A program made the translations under genes and the position numbers. The notes beneath the pieces are model-generated. The model was not told the origin of the DNA and made no database searches. It saw nothing but the letters and a program-made list of their open reading frames with translations. From Nitrospira sp. (GTDB taxonomy: Bacteria > Nitrospirota > Nitrospiria > Nitrospirales > Nitrospiraceae): a DNA stretch of 6,827 nt. How positions within the stretch are numbered: the first letter of the stretch is position 1; each line of letters opens with the position of its first letter. Below, piece after piece: positions 1 to 6,019 of the stretch. The DNA is taken from the NCBI GenBank assembly GCA_005116795.1, contig SWDL01000282.1, positions 1 to 6,827 of the forward strand, written 5' to 3'.

Positions 1-819
1 TTTCGGAAACCTTTGCTTTACGCAAATTCCCGACAATCCTTTCCCGGCCGCGCTGCTGCTGCGACGCGACGCCGCTGCGGGTTCTTGGGAACGGCGGGGA
101 TCATGGGTTATCTCGTCGTGGTGCTGAGCGCCGCGTTCGGAATTCCCACGGTCTACTTGCTCCAATGGAGTGTCACGGCCGTCGCGCAGGGCGCCATCGA
201 CAGCCGGTTTTGGGGGTTCGTCGTCAACAGCGCCTTGCTCTCAGGGCTTGCCGCCACCGGCGCGGTCGCGATCGGGCTTCCTCTCGCGTACATGGCGACT
301 CGGCGCCCGTCTCGGCTGAATCTCGCGTGCCTGCAAGCCGCTTACGCCGGCTATGTCCTGCCGGGCCCGGTGGCCGCGTTGGCTGTCTTAGCCTTGTGTA
401 CCACCTTTGCGCCAATTTTCTATGGATCGGTCATCGTGTTGCTGGTCGCCTACATCGTGCACTTTCTCCCTGCAGGGCTCCAATCGCTCGAACCGGCGCT
501 CCAGCAACTGACCCCCAATCTCGAAGAGGTCGCGCGGACACTCGGCTTCAACTTGAGACAGATTTGGCGGCGCATCACGTTTCCGCTGATCCGGAACGGT
601 TTTCTGGCCGCGTGGGTCCTGATGTTTCTACAGACGATGAAGGAACTCCCCGCCACGCTGCTGCTGCGGCCTGTGGGGTTCGACACACTGGCGATTCGCG
701 TGTGGCTCGAAGCGAGCGAAGAGTACTACCAGTTGGCGGCGCCGTCGGCCGTCTTGATCGTGCTGCTGAGCCTGCCCGCGCTCATGCTCCTCGTGGCGAA
801 GGATTGGCGTGCGGCCTGA
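1..819 (+). CDS. fbpB: Ferric iron ABC transporter permease, FbpB-like (3' part only)
   Basis: This is the C-terminal half of an inner-membrane permease for periplasmic-binding-protein-dependent Fe3+ import. The reading frame is open from base 1, so the true start lies upstream, and 272 residues are visible. About six hydrophobic segments can be seen, roughly at residues 35-58, 70-96, 110-135, 140-160, 198-218 and 243-265. The cytoplasmic EAA loop that docks on the ATPase begins near residue 175 (EEVARTLGFNLRQIWRR). It is followed near residue 213 by MKELPATLLLRP and GFDTLAIRVW, which are typical of FbpB/SfuB-type ferric permeases. Family members are usually about 500-550 residues with two repeated membrane halves, so the first half and probably a binding-protein gene should lie upstream. 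The ATPase gene follows directly. The segment before the first visible helix is Arg- and Ala-rich, as expected for the linker between halves. Substrate could be another metal or anion, but the motif set favours ferric iron. Confidence 0.88.
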   Translation, partial: FRKPLLYANSRQSFPGRAAAATRRRCGFLGTAGIMGYLVVVLSAAFGIPTVYLLQWSVTAVAQGAIDSRFWGFVVNSALLSGLAATGAVAIGLPLAYMATRRPSRLNLACLQAAYAGYVLPGPVAALAVLALCTTFAPIFYGSVIVLLVAYIVHFLPAGLQSLEPALQQLTPNLEEVARTLGFNLRQIWRRITFPLIRNGFLAAWVLMFLQTMKELPATLLLRPVGFDTLAIRVWLEASEEYYQLAAPSAVLIVLLSLPALMLLVAKDWRAA

Positions 820-892
820 TCGAAGACGTGAGATGGAACACCCATGGCGATCTGCGGAGCCATCGGTCCCGGTGACGGGTGATGAACGACAT

Positions 893-897
893 GAGGA
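893..897 (+). promoter_or_regulatory. Ribosome binding site deciding the ATPase start
   Basis: GAGGA lies 7 nt before ATG 905. The frame is open further upstream, to GTG 809 and ATG 833, but neither has a comparable Shine-Dalgarno sequence. The extra residues upstream also do not resemble an ABC ATPase N-terminus. Confidence 0.55.
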
Positions 898-904
898 CAC
901 CATC

Positions 905-2083
905 ATGATGCCGACGGCGCGCAACCGCCGGATCGAACCTCCCGCGCCGGACCATCCGCCCAATGGCGCTGCGCACGAGAATGTCCTGGATCTCCGACAT
1001 GTCACGTGTGCGTACGAGGCCGGACGCCCGGCGATTTCCGACGTGTCCTTCTGCCTGCACAGGGGGGAGATCCTCTGCCTGCTCGGCCCCTCCGGATGCG
1101 GCAAGACGACGACTCTCCGCGCCATCGCCGGCTTTGAACCGGTGACGAGCGGAGACATCTTTCTCTCGGGCCGGCTCGTCTCTTCCACGACGCGCTGCGT
1201 TCCTGCGGAGGAACGGCGCGTGGGCATGGTCTTTCAGGAGTACGCGCTCTTCCCCCATTTGCGCATCCTGGAGAATATCGCCTTTGGCCTTCGTCATCTC
1301 TCGCGTGAACAGCGACTCGCCCAGGTCCAAGAGATGTTGCGATTGACCGGCTTGACCGGTTTGGAACGACGGTATCCGCATGAGCTGTCGGGCGGACAGC
1401 AGCAACGGGTGGCCCTGGCTCGCGCCCTCGCGCAACATCCGGTGGTCTTGCTTCTGGATGAACCCTTCAGCAACCTGGACCCGGACATGACCGGCAAGAT
1501 GCGCCGGGAGTTGGTCGACATCCTTCATCGGACTCGTACGACCGCCGTGATGGTCACCCACGATCACGACGAGGCCTTTGCCATCGCCGACCGCATCGCG
1601 GTCCTGAACAACGGCCGGCTCGAGCAGTTCGACCCCCCCGAAACCATCTATCACGTGCCGTCGACGCCGTTCGTCGCGGACTTCGTCGGGCAGGCGGATT
1701 TCCTGCCCGGCCTCGTCAAGGACGGCAAAGTCTTCACCGAGATCGGTGAGTTCCTGAATCAACCCAGATATCCCAGCGGCGCCCGCGTGGTCGTGATGGT
1801 GCGCCCCGACGATGTCCACATTGCGCCGTCCGAACAATGCTCGGCCCGCATTCAAGCCAGACAGTTCCGCGGTTCGGAAAACCTCTATACCGTCTCGCTC
1901 CCGTCCGGCCGGCTCGTCCACAGCAGCGAATCGTCCACCACGGTCTATTCCGTCGGCACGCCCGTCGCGCTGCACATCATCGCCACCCATACGGTGCTGT
2001 TTGAAGACCGGCGCGCACAGCCGCGAGTGCCCGCCCTTCCGCTCCCACCCATTGACGATCCTCCTCCACCTCTGGCATGGTGA
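905..2083 (+). CDS. fbpC: Ferric iron ABC transporter ATP-binding protein, FbpC-like
   Basis: This cytoplasmic ATPase (392 residues) should power the adjacent FbpB-like permease. Numbered from ATG 905, all ATPase motifs are intact: Walker A GPSGCGKT at 61-68, Q-loop in GMVFQEYALFPH, signature LSGGQ at 161-165, Walker B LLLDEP with Asp185 and Glu186, D-loop SNLD and switch His219 in VMVTHDHDEA. After the ATPase core comes a TOBE-like regulatory domain with VRPDDVHIAP and a later GSENLYTVSLPSG strand. This architecture is typical of the FbpC/PotA/CysA group. The protein ends in an unusual Pro-rich tail (PLPPIDDPPPPLAW) whose DNA overlaps the start of the next gene by 4-7 bp, so translation of the two is probably coupled. 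The start was chosen by the GAGGA site. ATG 908 or ATG 833 remain possible. Ferric specificity is inferred from the permease. Confidence 0.9.
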   Translation: MMPTARNRRIEPPAPDHPPNGAAHENVLDLRHVTCAYEAGRPAISDVSFCLHRGEILCLLGPSGCGKTTTLRAIAGFEPVTSGDIFLSGRLVSSTTRCVPAEERRVGMVFQEYALFPHLRILENIAFGLRHLSREQRLAQVQEMLRLTGLTGLERRYPHELSGGQQQRVALARALAQHPVVLLLDEPFSNLDPDMTGKMRRELVDILHRTRTTAVMVTHDHDEAFAIADRIAVLNNGRLEQFDPPETIYHVPSTPFVADFVGQADFLPGLVKDGKVFTEIGEFLNQPRYPSGARVVVMVRPDDVHIAPSEQCSARIQARQFRGSENLYTVSLPSGRLVHSSESSTTVYSVGTPVALHIIATHTVLFEDRRAQPRVPALPLPPIDDPPPPLAW

Positions 2084-2517
2084 GCACCCTGATGGACGCA
2101 CTAAAATCGGCCATAGACTATGGGGTTGTCGGCTTGCTGGTGGCGCTGAGTGTCTGGGCCTTCGCCGTGGCCATCGAACGCTGGCTCTACTATCGCCGGG
2201 TGGATCTTTCCCAGTTCCCGAATCAGCAGGCCTGCGAGATCACGCTCACGAAAGGGCTGGTCGTCATCGGCACCATCGCCGCCAACGCGCCCTATATCGG
2301 CCTGCTCGGCACCGTGTTGGGGATCATGCTCACCTTCCATACGATGGGCACGTCGGGCCAGCTCGCGGTCAGCACGATCATGATCGGGCTCAGCCTGGCG
2401 CTCAAAGCCACCGCCGTCGGCCTCCTCGTCGCGATCCCCTGCGTCGTGATGAACAACGTGCTGCGGCGCCGCGTCTCCGAGCTGCTCACCAGGTACGAAG
2501 TGTCCCGTGGAGCGTGA
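2077..2517 (+). CDS. exbB: ExbB-type TonB-system proton channel protein (short form)
   Basis: This is an inner-membrane MotA/TolQ/ExbB proton-channel protein of 146 residues. With ExbD it uses the proton gradient to drive TonB. It has three predicted membrane helices, about residues 16-34, 61-87 and 96-124. Helix 2 carries NAPYIGLLGTVLGIM with Thr79. Helix 3 carries GLSLALKATAVGLLVAIP with Thr112. These threonines correspond to the conserved pore threonines of the family. It lacks the N-terminal extension of the roughly 240-residue enterobacterial ExbB and matches the short type known from Helicobacter and Campylobacter (ExbB2). ATG 2077 overlaps fbpC. GTG 2080, forming a GTGA overlap with the fbpC stop, or ATG 2092 could be the real start. 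It overlaps exbD by 11 bp. TolQ is less likely because of the short length and the ferric-transport context. Confidence 0.88.
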   Translation: MVSTLMDALKSAIDYGVVGLLVALSVWAFAVAIERWLYYRRVDLSQFPNQQACEITLTKGLVVIGTIAANAPYIGLLGTVLGIMLTFHTMGTSGQLAVSTIMIGLSLALKATAVGLLVAIPCVVMNNVLRRRVSELLTRYEVSRGA

Positions 2518-2881
2518 CCTCGATCAGATCAACGTCATCCCGCTCGTGGACGTCATGTTGGTCTTGTTGGTCATCGTCCTGACCACGGCCACCTTCATTA
2601 CCACCGGCCAAATTCCCGTCGATCTGGCCACCTCCAAGGAAGCCGGCGACAAGAAGGACACGCCCGTGATCGTCACCTTGACGTCTGACGGCACGCTCTT
2701 CGTGAATGATCAGCCCGTGCCCGCCCACGGCCTGGCGCAGGCACTCTCGCCGCACAACCGCACGCACCTGGTCGTCGTGCGCGCAGACAAGGTGACGATA
2801 CTGGAGCGATTTGTCGAAGTCGTGGACGAGATCCGCGGGTTGGGATTCGGGCAGGTCAGTTTGGAAGTGGTGAAATCGTAG
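2507..2881 (+). CDS. exbD: ExbD-type TonB-system energiser
   Basis: This is an ExbD/TolR-family protein of 124 residues, with a short cytoplasmic N-terminus, one membrane helix (about residues 10-31) and a periplasmic domain. The motif INVIPLVDVMLVLLVIVL places Asp15 in the helix, equivalent to the proton-carrying Asp of E. coli ExbD. The periplasmic part includes VIVTLTSDGTLFVNDQPV and VVVRADKVTILERFVEVVDEIRGLGFGQVSL, the usual family ending. The start is GTG 2507, inside the exbB coding sequence. The 11-bp overlap implies translational coupling and 1:1 operon expression. No tonB follows: the next gene runs convergently and overlaps this one by 26 bp. The protein therefore presumably works with a TonB encoded elsewhere. 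Confidence 0.88.
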   Translation: MERDLDQINVIPLVDVMLVLLVIVLTTATFITTGQIPVDLATSKEAGDKKDTPVIVTLTSDGTLFVNDQPVPAHGLAQALSPHNRTHLVVVRADKVTILERFVEVVDEIRGLGFGQVSLEVVKS

Positions 2882-3935
2882 GGTTGGCCGGACGTACTCT
2901 CTCGCGGAGTCCGGAGGAGACCAAGACTCGCCCCTCCGCGTCGACGATCACGCCTTCGACATCAGGGAGCTGCTCGATCAACGCCATGCCCCGCTCCGGT
3001 CCCATCACGAAGATGCCGGTATCCAACCCGTCGGCCATCACGCCCTCCTTCGCCACGATGGTCACGCTCTGACAGCTACGGGCCGGCTGGAGCGTCCGCG
3101 GATCGAGGATGTGGTGATAACGGACCCCGTTCCGCTCGAAGTAGCGTTCATAGTCTCCGGCCGTCGAAATCGCCTCGTTTTCCAATTCCAGCGTGGCCAT
3201 CATGCGGCCGGGGTCTCGTGGATGTTGAATGCCGAAGCGGAAACGGGCTTTATCCGGTAGCCGCCCGAAGGTCTTGATATCCCCTGACAGCGCCACCACC
3301 CCCGCCGTCGCGCCGGCCCGCTGCATGACCGTGGCGGCCAGGTCCGCCGCGAATCCCTTGCCGATCCCTCCGACGTCCACACGCATCCCCGCGCGCTCGA
3401 GGTACACGGTTCCGGCCCGTTCATTGATGTGGAGGGCCGAGAGCTCCACGAGCGGATGGATGGCTCGCAGTTCCGCCTCCGTTGGGATCCTCGCTTGTTC
3501 GGTGACGCTCCAGGCCTCGATCGCCGGGCCCAGCGCTATATTGAATCCGCCCTCAGTCAACAGGGCTATCTCGAGAGAACGCTTCAACACCAGAAGACTC
3601 TCTGGACCGACGGGCACCGGGGCTCGCCCGGCCGCCGCATTGACCTTGGAAAGTTCGCTGGTCGGGATCCACGTGCTGAGGAGAGCCTCCAGCCGTCGAA
3701 CTTCCCCGAAGCCTGCCTCCACCGCCTGTTGGGCCATCGACGCAGTCGGTGCCACGGCCGTGAGGGTGACCACTGTCCCCATGTGCATCTGCGCGCGGCG
3801 GACGATCGTCGGCGCATCCGTGGCTGGGATTGATGCTTCCGGCTTCAGTTCGCCGCAGCTCCACAGAAAGAGGAGCGCTAGCGCAAAGCTTCCCCCCACT
3901 GGAAAGCGTCGAATCCACACACATAGACTCGTCAT
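2856..3935 (-). CDS. apbE: FAD:protein FMN transferase, ApbE lipoprotein
   Basis: ApbE moves FMN from FAD onto a Ser/Thr of exported flavoproteins (NqrB/C, RnfG, NosR and other FMN-binding-domain proteins) and acts on the periplasmic side. Numbered from the ATG at 3935 it has 359 residues. Residues 1-26 form a signal peptide (charged IRRF, then hydrophobic FALALLFL) ending in a lipobox-like LWSC with Cys27. Family motifs follow in order: MGTVVTL, LSTWIPTSELSKVN, the nucleotide-binding DVGGIGKGFAAD, ALSGDIKTFG, STAGDYERYFERNGVRYHHILDPRT, and the metal-site segment MADGLDTGIFVMG with Asp and Thr present. The frame stays open to an ATG at 4016, which would add 27 residues before the signal peptide. 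I prefer 3935 because the signal peptide then sits at the N-terminus and a GGGGG run lies 11 nt upstream. It is transcribed away from the Fur-box region. An exported protein with an FMN-binding-like domain at the right end of the window is a plausible substrate. Confidence 0.9.
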   Translation of the reverse strand: MTSLCVWIRRFPVGGSFALALLFLWSCGELKPEASIPATDAPTIVRRAQMHMGTVVTLTAVAPTASMAQQAVEAGFGEVRRLEALLSTWIPTSELSKVNAAAGRAPVPVGPESLLVLKRSLEIALLTEGGFNIALGPAIEAWSVTEQARIPTEAELRAIHPLVELSALHINERAGTVYLERAGMRVDVGGIGKGFAADLAATVMQRAGATAGVVALSGDIKTFGRLPDKARFRFGIQHPRDPGRMMATLELENEAISTAGDYERYFERNGVRYHHILDPRTLQPARSCQSVTIVAKEGVMADGLDTGIFVMGPERGMALIEQLPDVEGVIVDAEGRVLVSSGLRERVRPANPTISPLPN

Positions 3936-4014
3936 ACCTGGTGATACCCCCGTGAACGAACGAGCACGACCCGCCTGAACAGCCCCTCGAACCTCCGCGC
4001 GAGGCATGGGGGTC

Positions 4015-4020
4015 ATTATA
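4015..4020 (-). promoter_or_regulatory. apbE: Possible -10 element for apbE
   Basis: Read on the minus strand this is a perfect TATAAT. It would place the transcription start near 4008, leaving a leader of about 70 nt before the preferred apbE start at 3935. No acceptable -35 hexamer lies 16-18 bp further upstream. If used it would need an activator, or it may be chance in a locally AT-rich stretch. Confidence 0.3.
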
Positions 4021-4068
4021 TAGAAATTCCTTCCACCCGGCTCCGCAGACGGCCCTCCAACACGACAC

Positions 4069-4097
4069 TTGACAGGGGGCGCTAAAAGAGATATTAA
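4069..4097 (+). promoter_or_regulatory. Sigma70-type promoter for the com-like gene and porin
   Basis: A perfect -35 TTGACA (4069-4074) is followed by a 17-bp spacer and a -10 TATTAA (4092-4097, 4 of 6 to consensus). Transcription would begin near 4104 and run through the com-like gene into the porin. The local AT-rich composition contrasts with the GC-rich surroundings. The -10 element lies within the Fur-box-like sequence. Confidence 0.65.
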
Positions 4098-4108
4098 TAA
4101 TCGTTCTC
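4090..4108 (+). promoter_or_regulatory. Fur box over the -10 element
   Basis: GATATTAATAATCGTTCTC matches the classical Fur box GATAATGATAATCATTATC at 15 of 19 positions. The inner 7-1-7 form (4095-4109) matches at 12 of 15. A weaker continuation in hexamer steps (AATTTC, AATTTG) extends to about 4121, which might hold a second Fur dimer. Fur with Fe2+ bound here would cover the -10 and block RNA polymerase, so the downstream genes should be switched on by iron limitation. The site lies between divergent genes and could also affect apbE, though it is about 70 bp from that gene's candidate -10. Confidence 0.7.
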
Positions 4109-4155
4109 AATTTCAATTTGGTCGCAAAGATTTCACGGTGGCGGAACGGCACGAC

Positions 4156-4380
4156 ATGGTGACGCGCACGATCACGGAAGTCGAACAGGGTGCCGAAGAG
4201 ACTCGATGCGAATGCGGACAACTGATCGCCAAGCTGCGGCAGGGCGGCATCGAGTTGAAATGCAAACGATGCAAGCGGATCGTGTTGATCCCCTTCACAT
4301 CGATTGAAGGATGGACGGCCGGCCCTCTCCACCTCAACGTCGTCAATGTTCCAGAAAGGAGGCACAGCGACAACACATGA
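4156..4380 (+). CDS. Com-like small zinc-finger protein
   Basis: This is a 74-residue cytoplasmic protein. Residues 16-51 (TRCECGQLIAKLRQGG then IELKCKRCKRIVLI) resemble the zinc finger of the Com family, whose founding member is the phage Mu protein that activates translation of mom mRNA. Four cysteines are present as CxC and CxxC, enough for one zinc ion. The first pair has one residue between the cysteines where Mu Com has two. The finger is followed by a tail without recognisable motifs. It is the first gene after the Fur-controlled promoter and lies 94 bp before the porin, with no terminator seen between them. The start is uncertain: ATG 4156 has only a weak upstream GGCGGA, and GTG 4138 or GTG 4159 are alternatives. 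An RNA- or DNA-binding regulatory role is inferred from the family and is not proven for chromosomal homologues. Confidence 0.65.
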   Translation: MVTRTITEVEQGAEETRCECGQLIAKLRQGGIELKCKRCKRIVLIPFTSIEGWTAGPLHLNVVNVPERRHSDNT

Positions 4381-4463
4381 ACGATGATTGACCGAACGGT
4401 TTGAGTCGCCGACAGACCAGAGACCATCAGAGTCCCGAGTCAGATCACCACCTTACTCGTTAC

Positions 4464-4468
4464 GGAGG
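4464..4468 (+). promoter_or_regulatory. Ribosome binding site deciding the porin start
   Basis: GGAGG lies 6 nt before ATG 4475. In-frame ATG 4469 is too close to it, and the frame open upstream to 4388 has no such site. ATG 4475 also gives a clean signal peptide. Confidence 0.75.
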
Positions 4469-4474
4469 ATGCCC

Positions 4475-5956
4475 ATGAAGATGCGGTCAATCCTCGGGGC
4501 TCTGCTCATCGCCGGTCTGCCGGCCATGCCGGCACTGGCCGAAAACATGACCCCGGAGGACATTAAAAAGTTGGTGGACGAAGCCGTGAACAAGAAGATG
4601 CAGGAACACGAACGACGAGAAGGCGCGACGGAGCGACGAGAGGCTGCGCCGCCCACTGGGCCACAGTATCCGGTTCCCACCGGTCCGATCACCGAGATTG
4701 CCAAAGAGCGGCCAGGTGAAGAAAAGGTCCCGTTGGGGTTCAGTTCGACCGGATCAGGCAAACTGGTGTACGCCAAACCCTTCCTCAGCGCCCCCAAGGC
4801 GACAGTCGGGGGGTATACGGACGCGATGTTCACGTCGCTCACGACGCCGAACCTGGACAACCGGAGCCGTCAGAGTTTCAACAACTTCCGGATGGTGCCG
4901 TTCATCTATGCCGACATTACCGATCGGGTAAAATTTGCCACGGAACTCGAGTTCGAACGGGGCGGCCCCAATGCGCCGATTACCGCAGACGGCGGCATCA
5001 ATCTTGAGTTCGCCCAGATCGACTACCTCGTCAATGAGACCGTCAACCTGAGGGCCGGCATTATCCTCATGCCGGTCGGCAAGTTCAATCTGTTGCATGA
5101 TTCCCCGTTGAATGACCTTGTGGATCGGCCCATGGTCTCCCGGATGGTTATTCCAAGCACCTGGTTCGATTCAGGCGCCGGCATCTACGGCACCTTGTAT
5201 CCGACGAGGCTGTCGAAGCTCGACTACGAACTGTATGTCGTCAACGGGCTCTCCACCGCAGGCGGGCCGATCAACGACAGCAACGGCTTGCGAAACGCCA
5301 AAGGCAGTATCTCCCGTGACCGGGACGACAGCAAGAGCATTGTCGGCAGAGTCGCGGTCAGCCCGATGTTGGGGCTCGAGGTTGCCGGGTCGTTTCATCA
5401 CGGCCTCTTTAAGAAAAAAGAAACAGCTCCGGTCACCGGCGCTAACGGCTATATCGACCTCTTCGCCCTTGACTGGACGTTGCAGAAAGGCCCCTTTGAA
5501 TTCATCGGCGAGTCCGCCTGGGCTCGGATCAGCAACAACGCTGTGAATAATATCTCCAGCACTGGAGATATTATAGGACCAGGCCCGGCCGGCATGCAAG
5601 GCTATTACCTCCAGGGCAACTATCACTTTATGCCGGAATGGCTCAAAAAAGTGGCGCCAAGTCACTTCTCAGACGCTTCGACCTTCACGGCCGTCATCCG
5701 GTGGGAGAGTGTCGACACGGACACGGATGATCGCACGCTGGCCCTTACATCAGGCAACCGCGGGGAGTTGCAGCGGCTCACTCTCGGCCTGAATTTCCGT
5801 CCCATCGAAGACACAGTGTTTAAGTTTGACTGGCAGTTCAATACCCAGAAGCGCGCCAAGGGGCTCACTCCGGCAGCAGACTTCAATGGCAGTGGGTTTG
5901 CCGGACAGCAAATCGACGGCAACGGGTTCTTGTTCATGGCCGCGACGTACTTCTAG
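4475..5956 (+). CDS. Outer-membrane porin, OprO/OprP-like superfamily
   Basis: This is an exported beta-barrel protein of 493 residues. Residues 1-22 form a signal peptide cleaved after PALA. Mature residues about 26-50 (TPEDIKKLVDEAVNKKMQEHERRE) form a charged amphipathic helix, possibly a coiled coil for trimer formation. A Pro-rich linker precedes the barrel, which starts near residue 105 with VGGYTDAMFTS. Alternating beta strands run to the end, and the last residue is Phe (LFMAATYF), the usual recognition signal for barrel assembly. The segments ITDRVKFATELEFERGG, AQIDYLVNETVNLRAGIILMPVGKFN and VIPSTWFDSGAGIYGTLY resemble phosphate-selective porin O/P-type proteins. It is not a TonB-dependent receptor: there is no plug domain and it is too short. 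The substrate cannot be read from sequence. Control by the Fur-box promoter through the com-like gene suggests a role in iron limitation. A perfect 13-bp inverted repeat lies inside the gene near codons 358-367. Confidence 0.8.
   Translation: MKMRSILGALLIAGLPAMPALAENMTPEDIKKLVDEAVNKKMQEHERREGATERREAAPPTGPQYPVPTGPITEIAKERPGEEKVPLGFSSTGSGKLVYAKPFLSAPKATVGGYTDAMFTSLTTPNLDNRSRQSFNNFRMVPFIYADITDRVKFATELEFERGGPNAPITADGGINLEFAQIDYLVNETVNLRAGIILMPVGKFNLLHDSPLNDLVDRPMVSRMVIPSTWFDSGAGIYGTLYPTRLSKLDYELYVVNGLSTAGGPINDSNGLRNAKGSISRDRDDSKSIVGRVAVSPMLGLEVAGSFHHGLFKKKETAPVTGANGYIDLFALDWTLQKGPFEFIGESAWARISNNAVNNISSTGDIIGPGPAGMQGYYLQGNYHFMPEWLKKVAPSHFSDASTFTAVIRWESVDTDTDDRTLALTSGNRGELQRLTLGLNFRPIEDTVFKFDWQFNTQKRAKGLTPAADFNGSGFAGQQIDGNGFLFMAATYF
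5547..5574. repeat. Perfect 13-bp inverted repeat inside the porin gene
   Basis: ATAATATCTCCAG and its exact reverse complement are separated by two bases (CA). The DNA encodes NNISSTGDII, probably a surface loop or turn. The RNA could form a tight hairpin in mid-message, with the loop widening to at least four bases in practice. No function is known. Confidence 0.75.
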
Positions 5957-5965
5957 GGGGCACCA

Positions 5966-5995
5966 GAGGCTCCGCCTCTGAAGAGGCGGAGCCTC
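5966..5995 (+). terminator. Strong hairpin after the porin, possible terminator or mRNA-end structure
   Basis: A perfect 14-bp inverted repeat (GAGGCTCCGCCTCT and its complement) with a 2-bp centre begins 9 bp after the porin stop. It is very GC-rich but has no following T run (GAACAGTC follows), so it is not a standard intrinsic terminator. It may protect the porin message or slow polymerase. Each arm is itself a small hairpin (GAGGC, 3-nt loop, GCCTC) with complementary loops TCC and GGA, so alternative folds exist. Confidence 0.55.
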
Positions 5996-6019
5996 GAACA
6001 GTCATGAGAGAGGTGTGCT

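Noticed and set aside
165..875. Plus-strand open frame overlapping the permease
   Set aside because: It is in another frame of a clear membrane permease. The translation is Arg-rich and lacks hydrophobic segments.
1343..1366. Short tandem repeat TTGACCGGC/TTGACCGGT in fbpC
   Set aside because: It only encodes LTGLTGL within the helical domain of the ATPase and is too short to be more than chance.
782..2101. Long minus-strand open frame (439 codons) opposite the fbpC gene
   Set aside because: It lies fully antisense to a gene with all ABC ATPase motifs. Its translation is His/Arg/Asp-rich without family features, typical of a shadow frame in GC-rich DNA.
2888..2914. CCGGAC/GTCCGG inverted repeat near the exbD-apbE junction as a terminator
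   Set aside because: The stem is only 6 bp with a 15-base loop, has no T run on either side, and lies in apbE coding sequence.
3229..3978. Plus-strand open frame opposite apbE
   Set aside because: It is antisense to a well-supported ApbE. The composition is Ser/Arg/Pro-rich with no recognisable motif and no ribosome binding site was identified.
4069..4155. Upstream extension of the Com-like gene to TTG 4069
   Set aside because: The TTG is the -35 element and the frame would start before the predicted transcription start, so it cannot be the translated start from this promoter.
3553..4365. Minus-strand frame spanning apbE and the divergent promoter region
   Set aside because: It overlaps ApbE in another frame and runs antisense through the Com-like gene. 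The translation shows no domain.
4388..4416. TTGACC as the -35 of a separate porin promoter
   Set aside because: No acceptable -10 hexamer is found at the right spacing (GACAGA at 17 bp), so read-through from the Fur-box promoter is the simpler reading.
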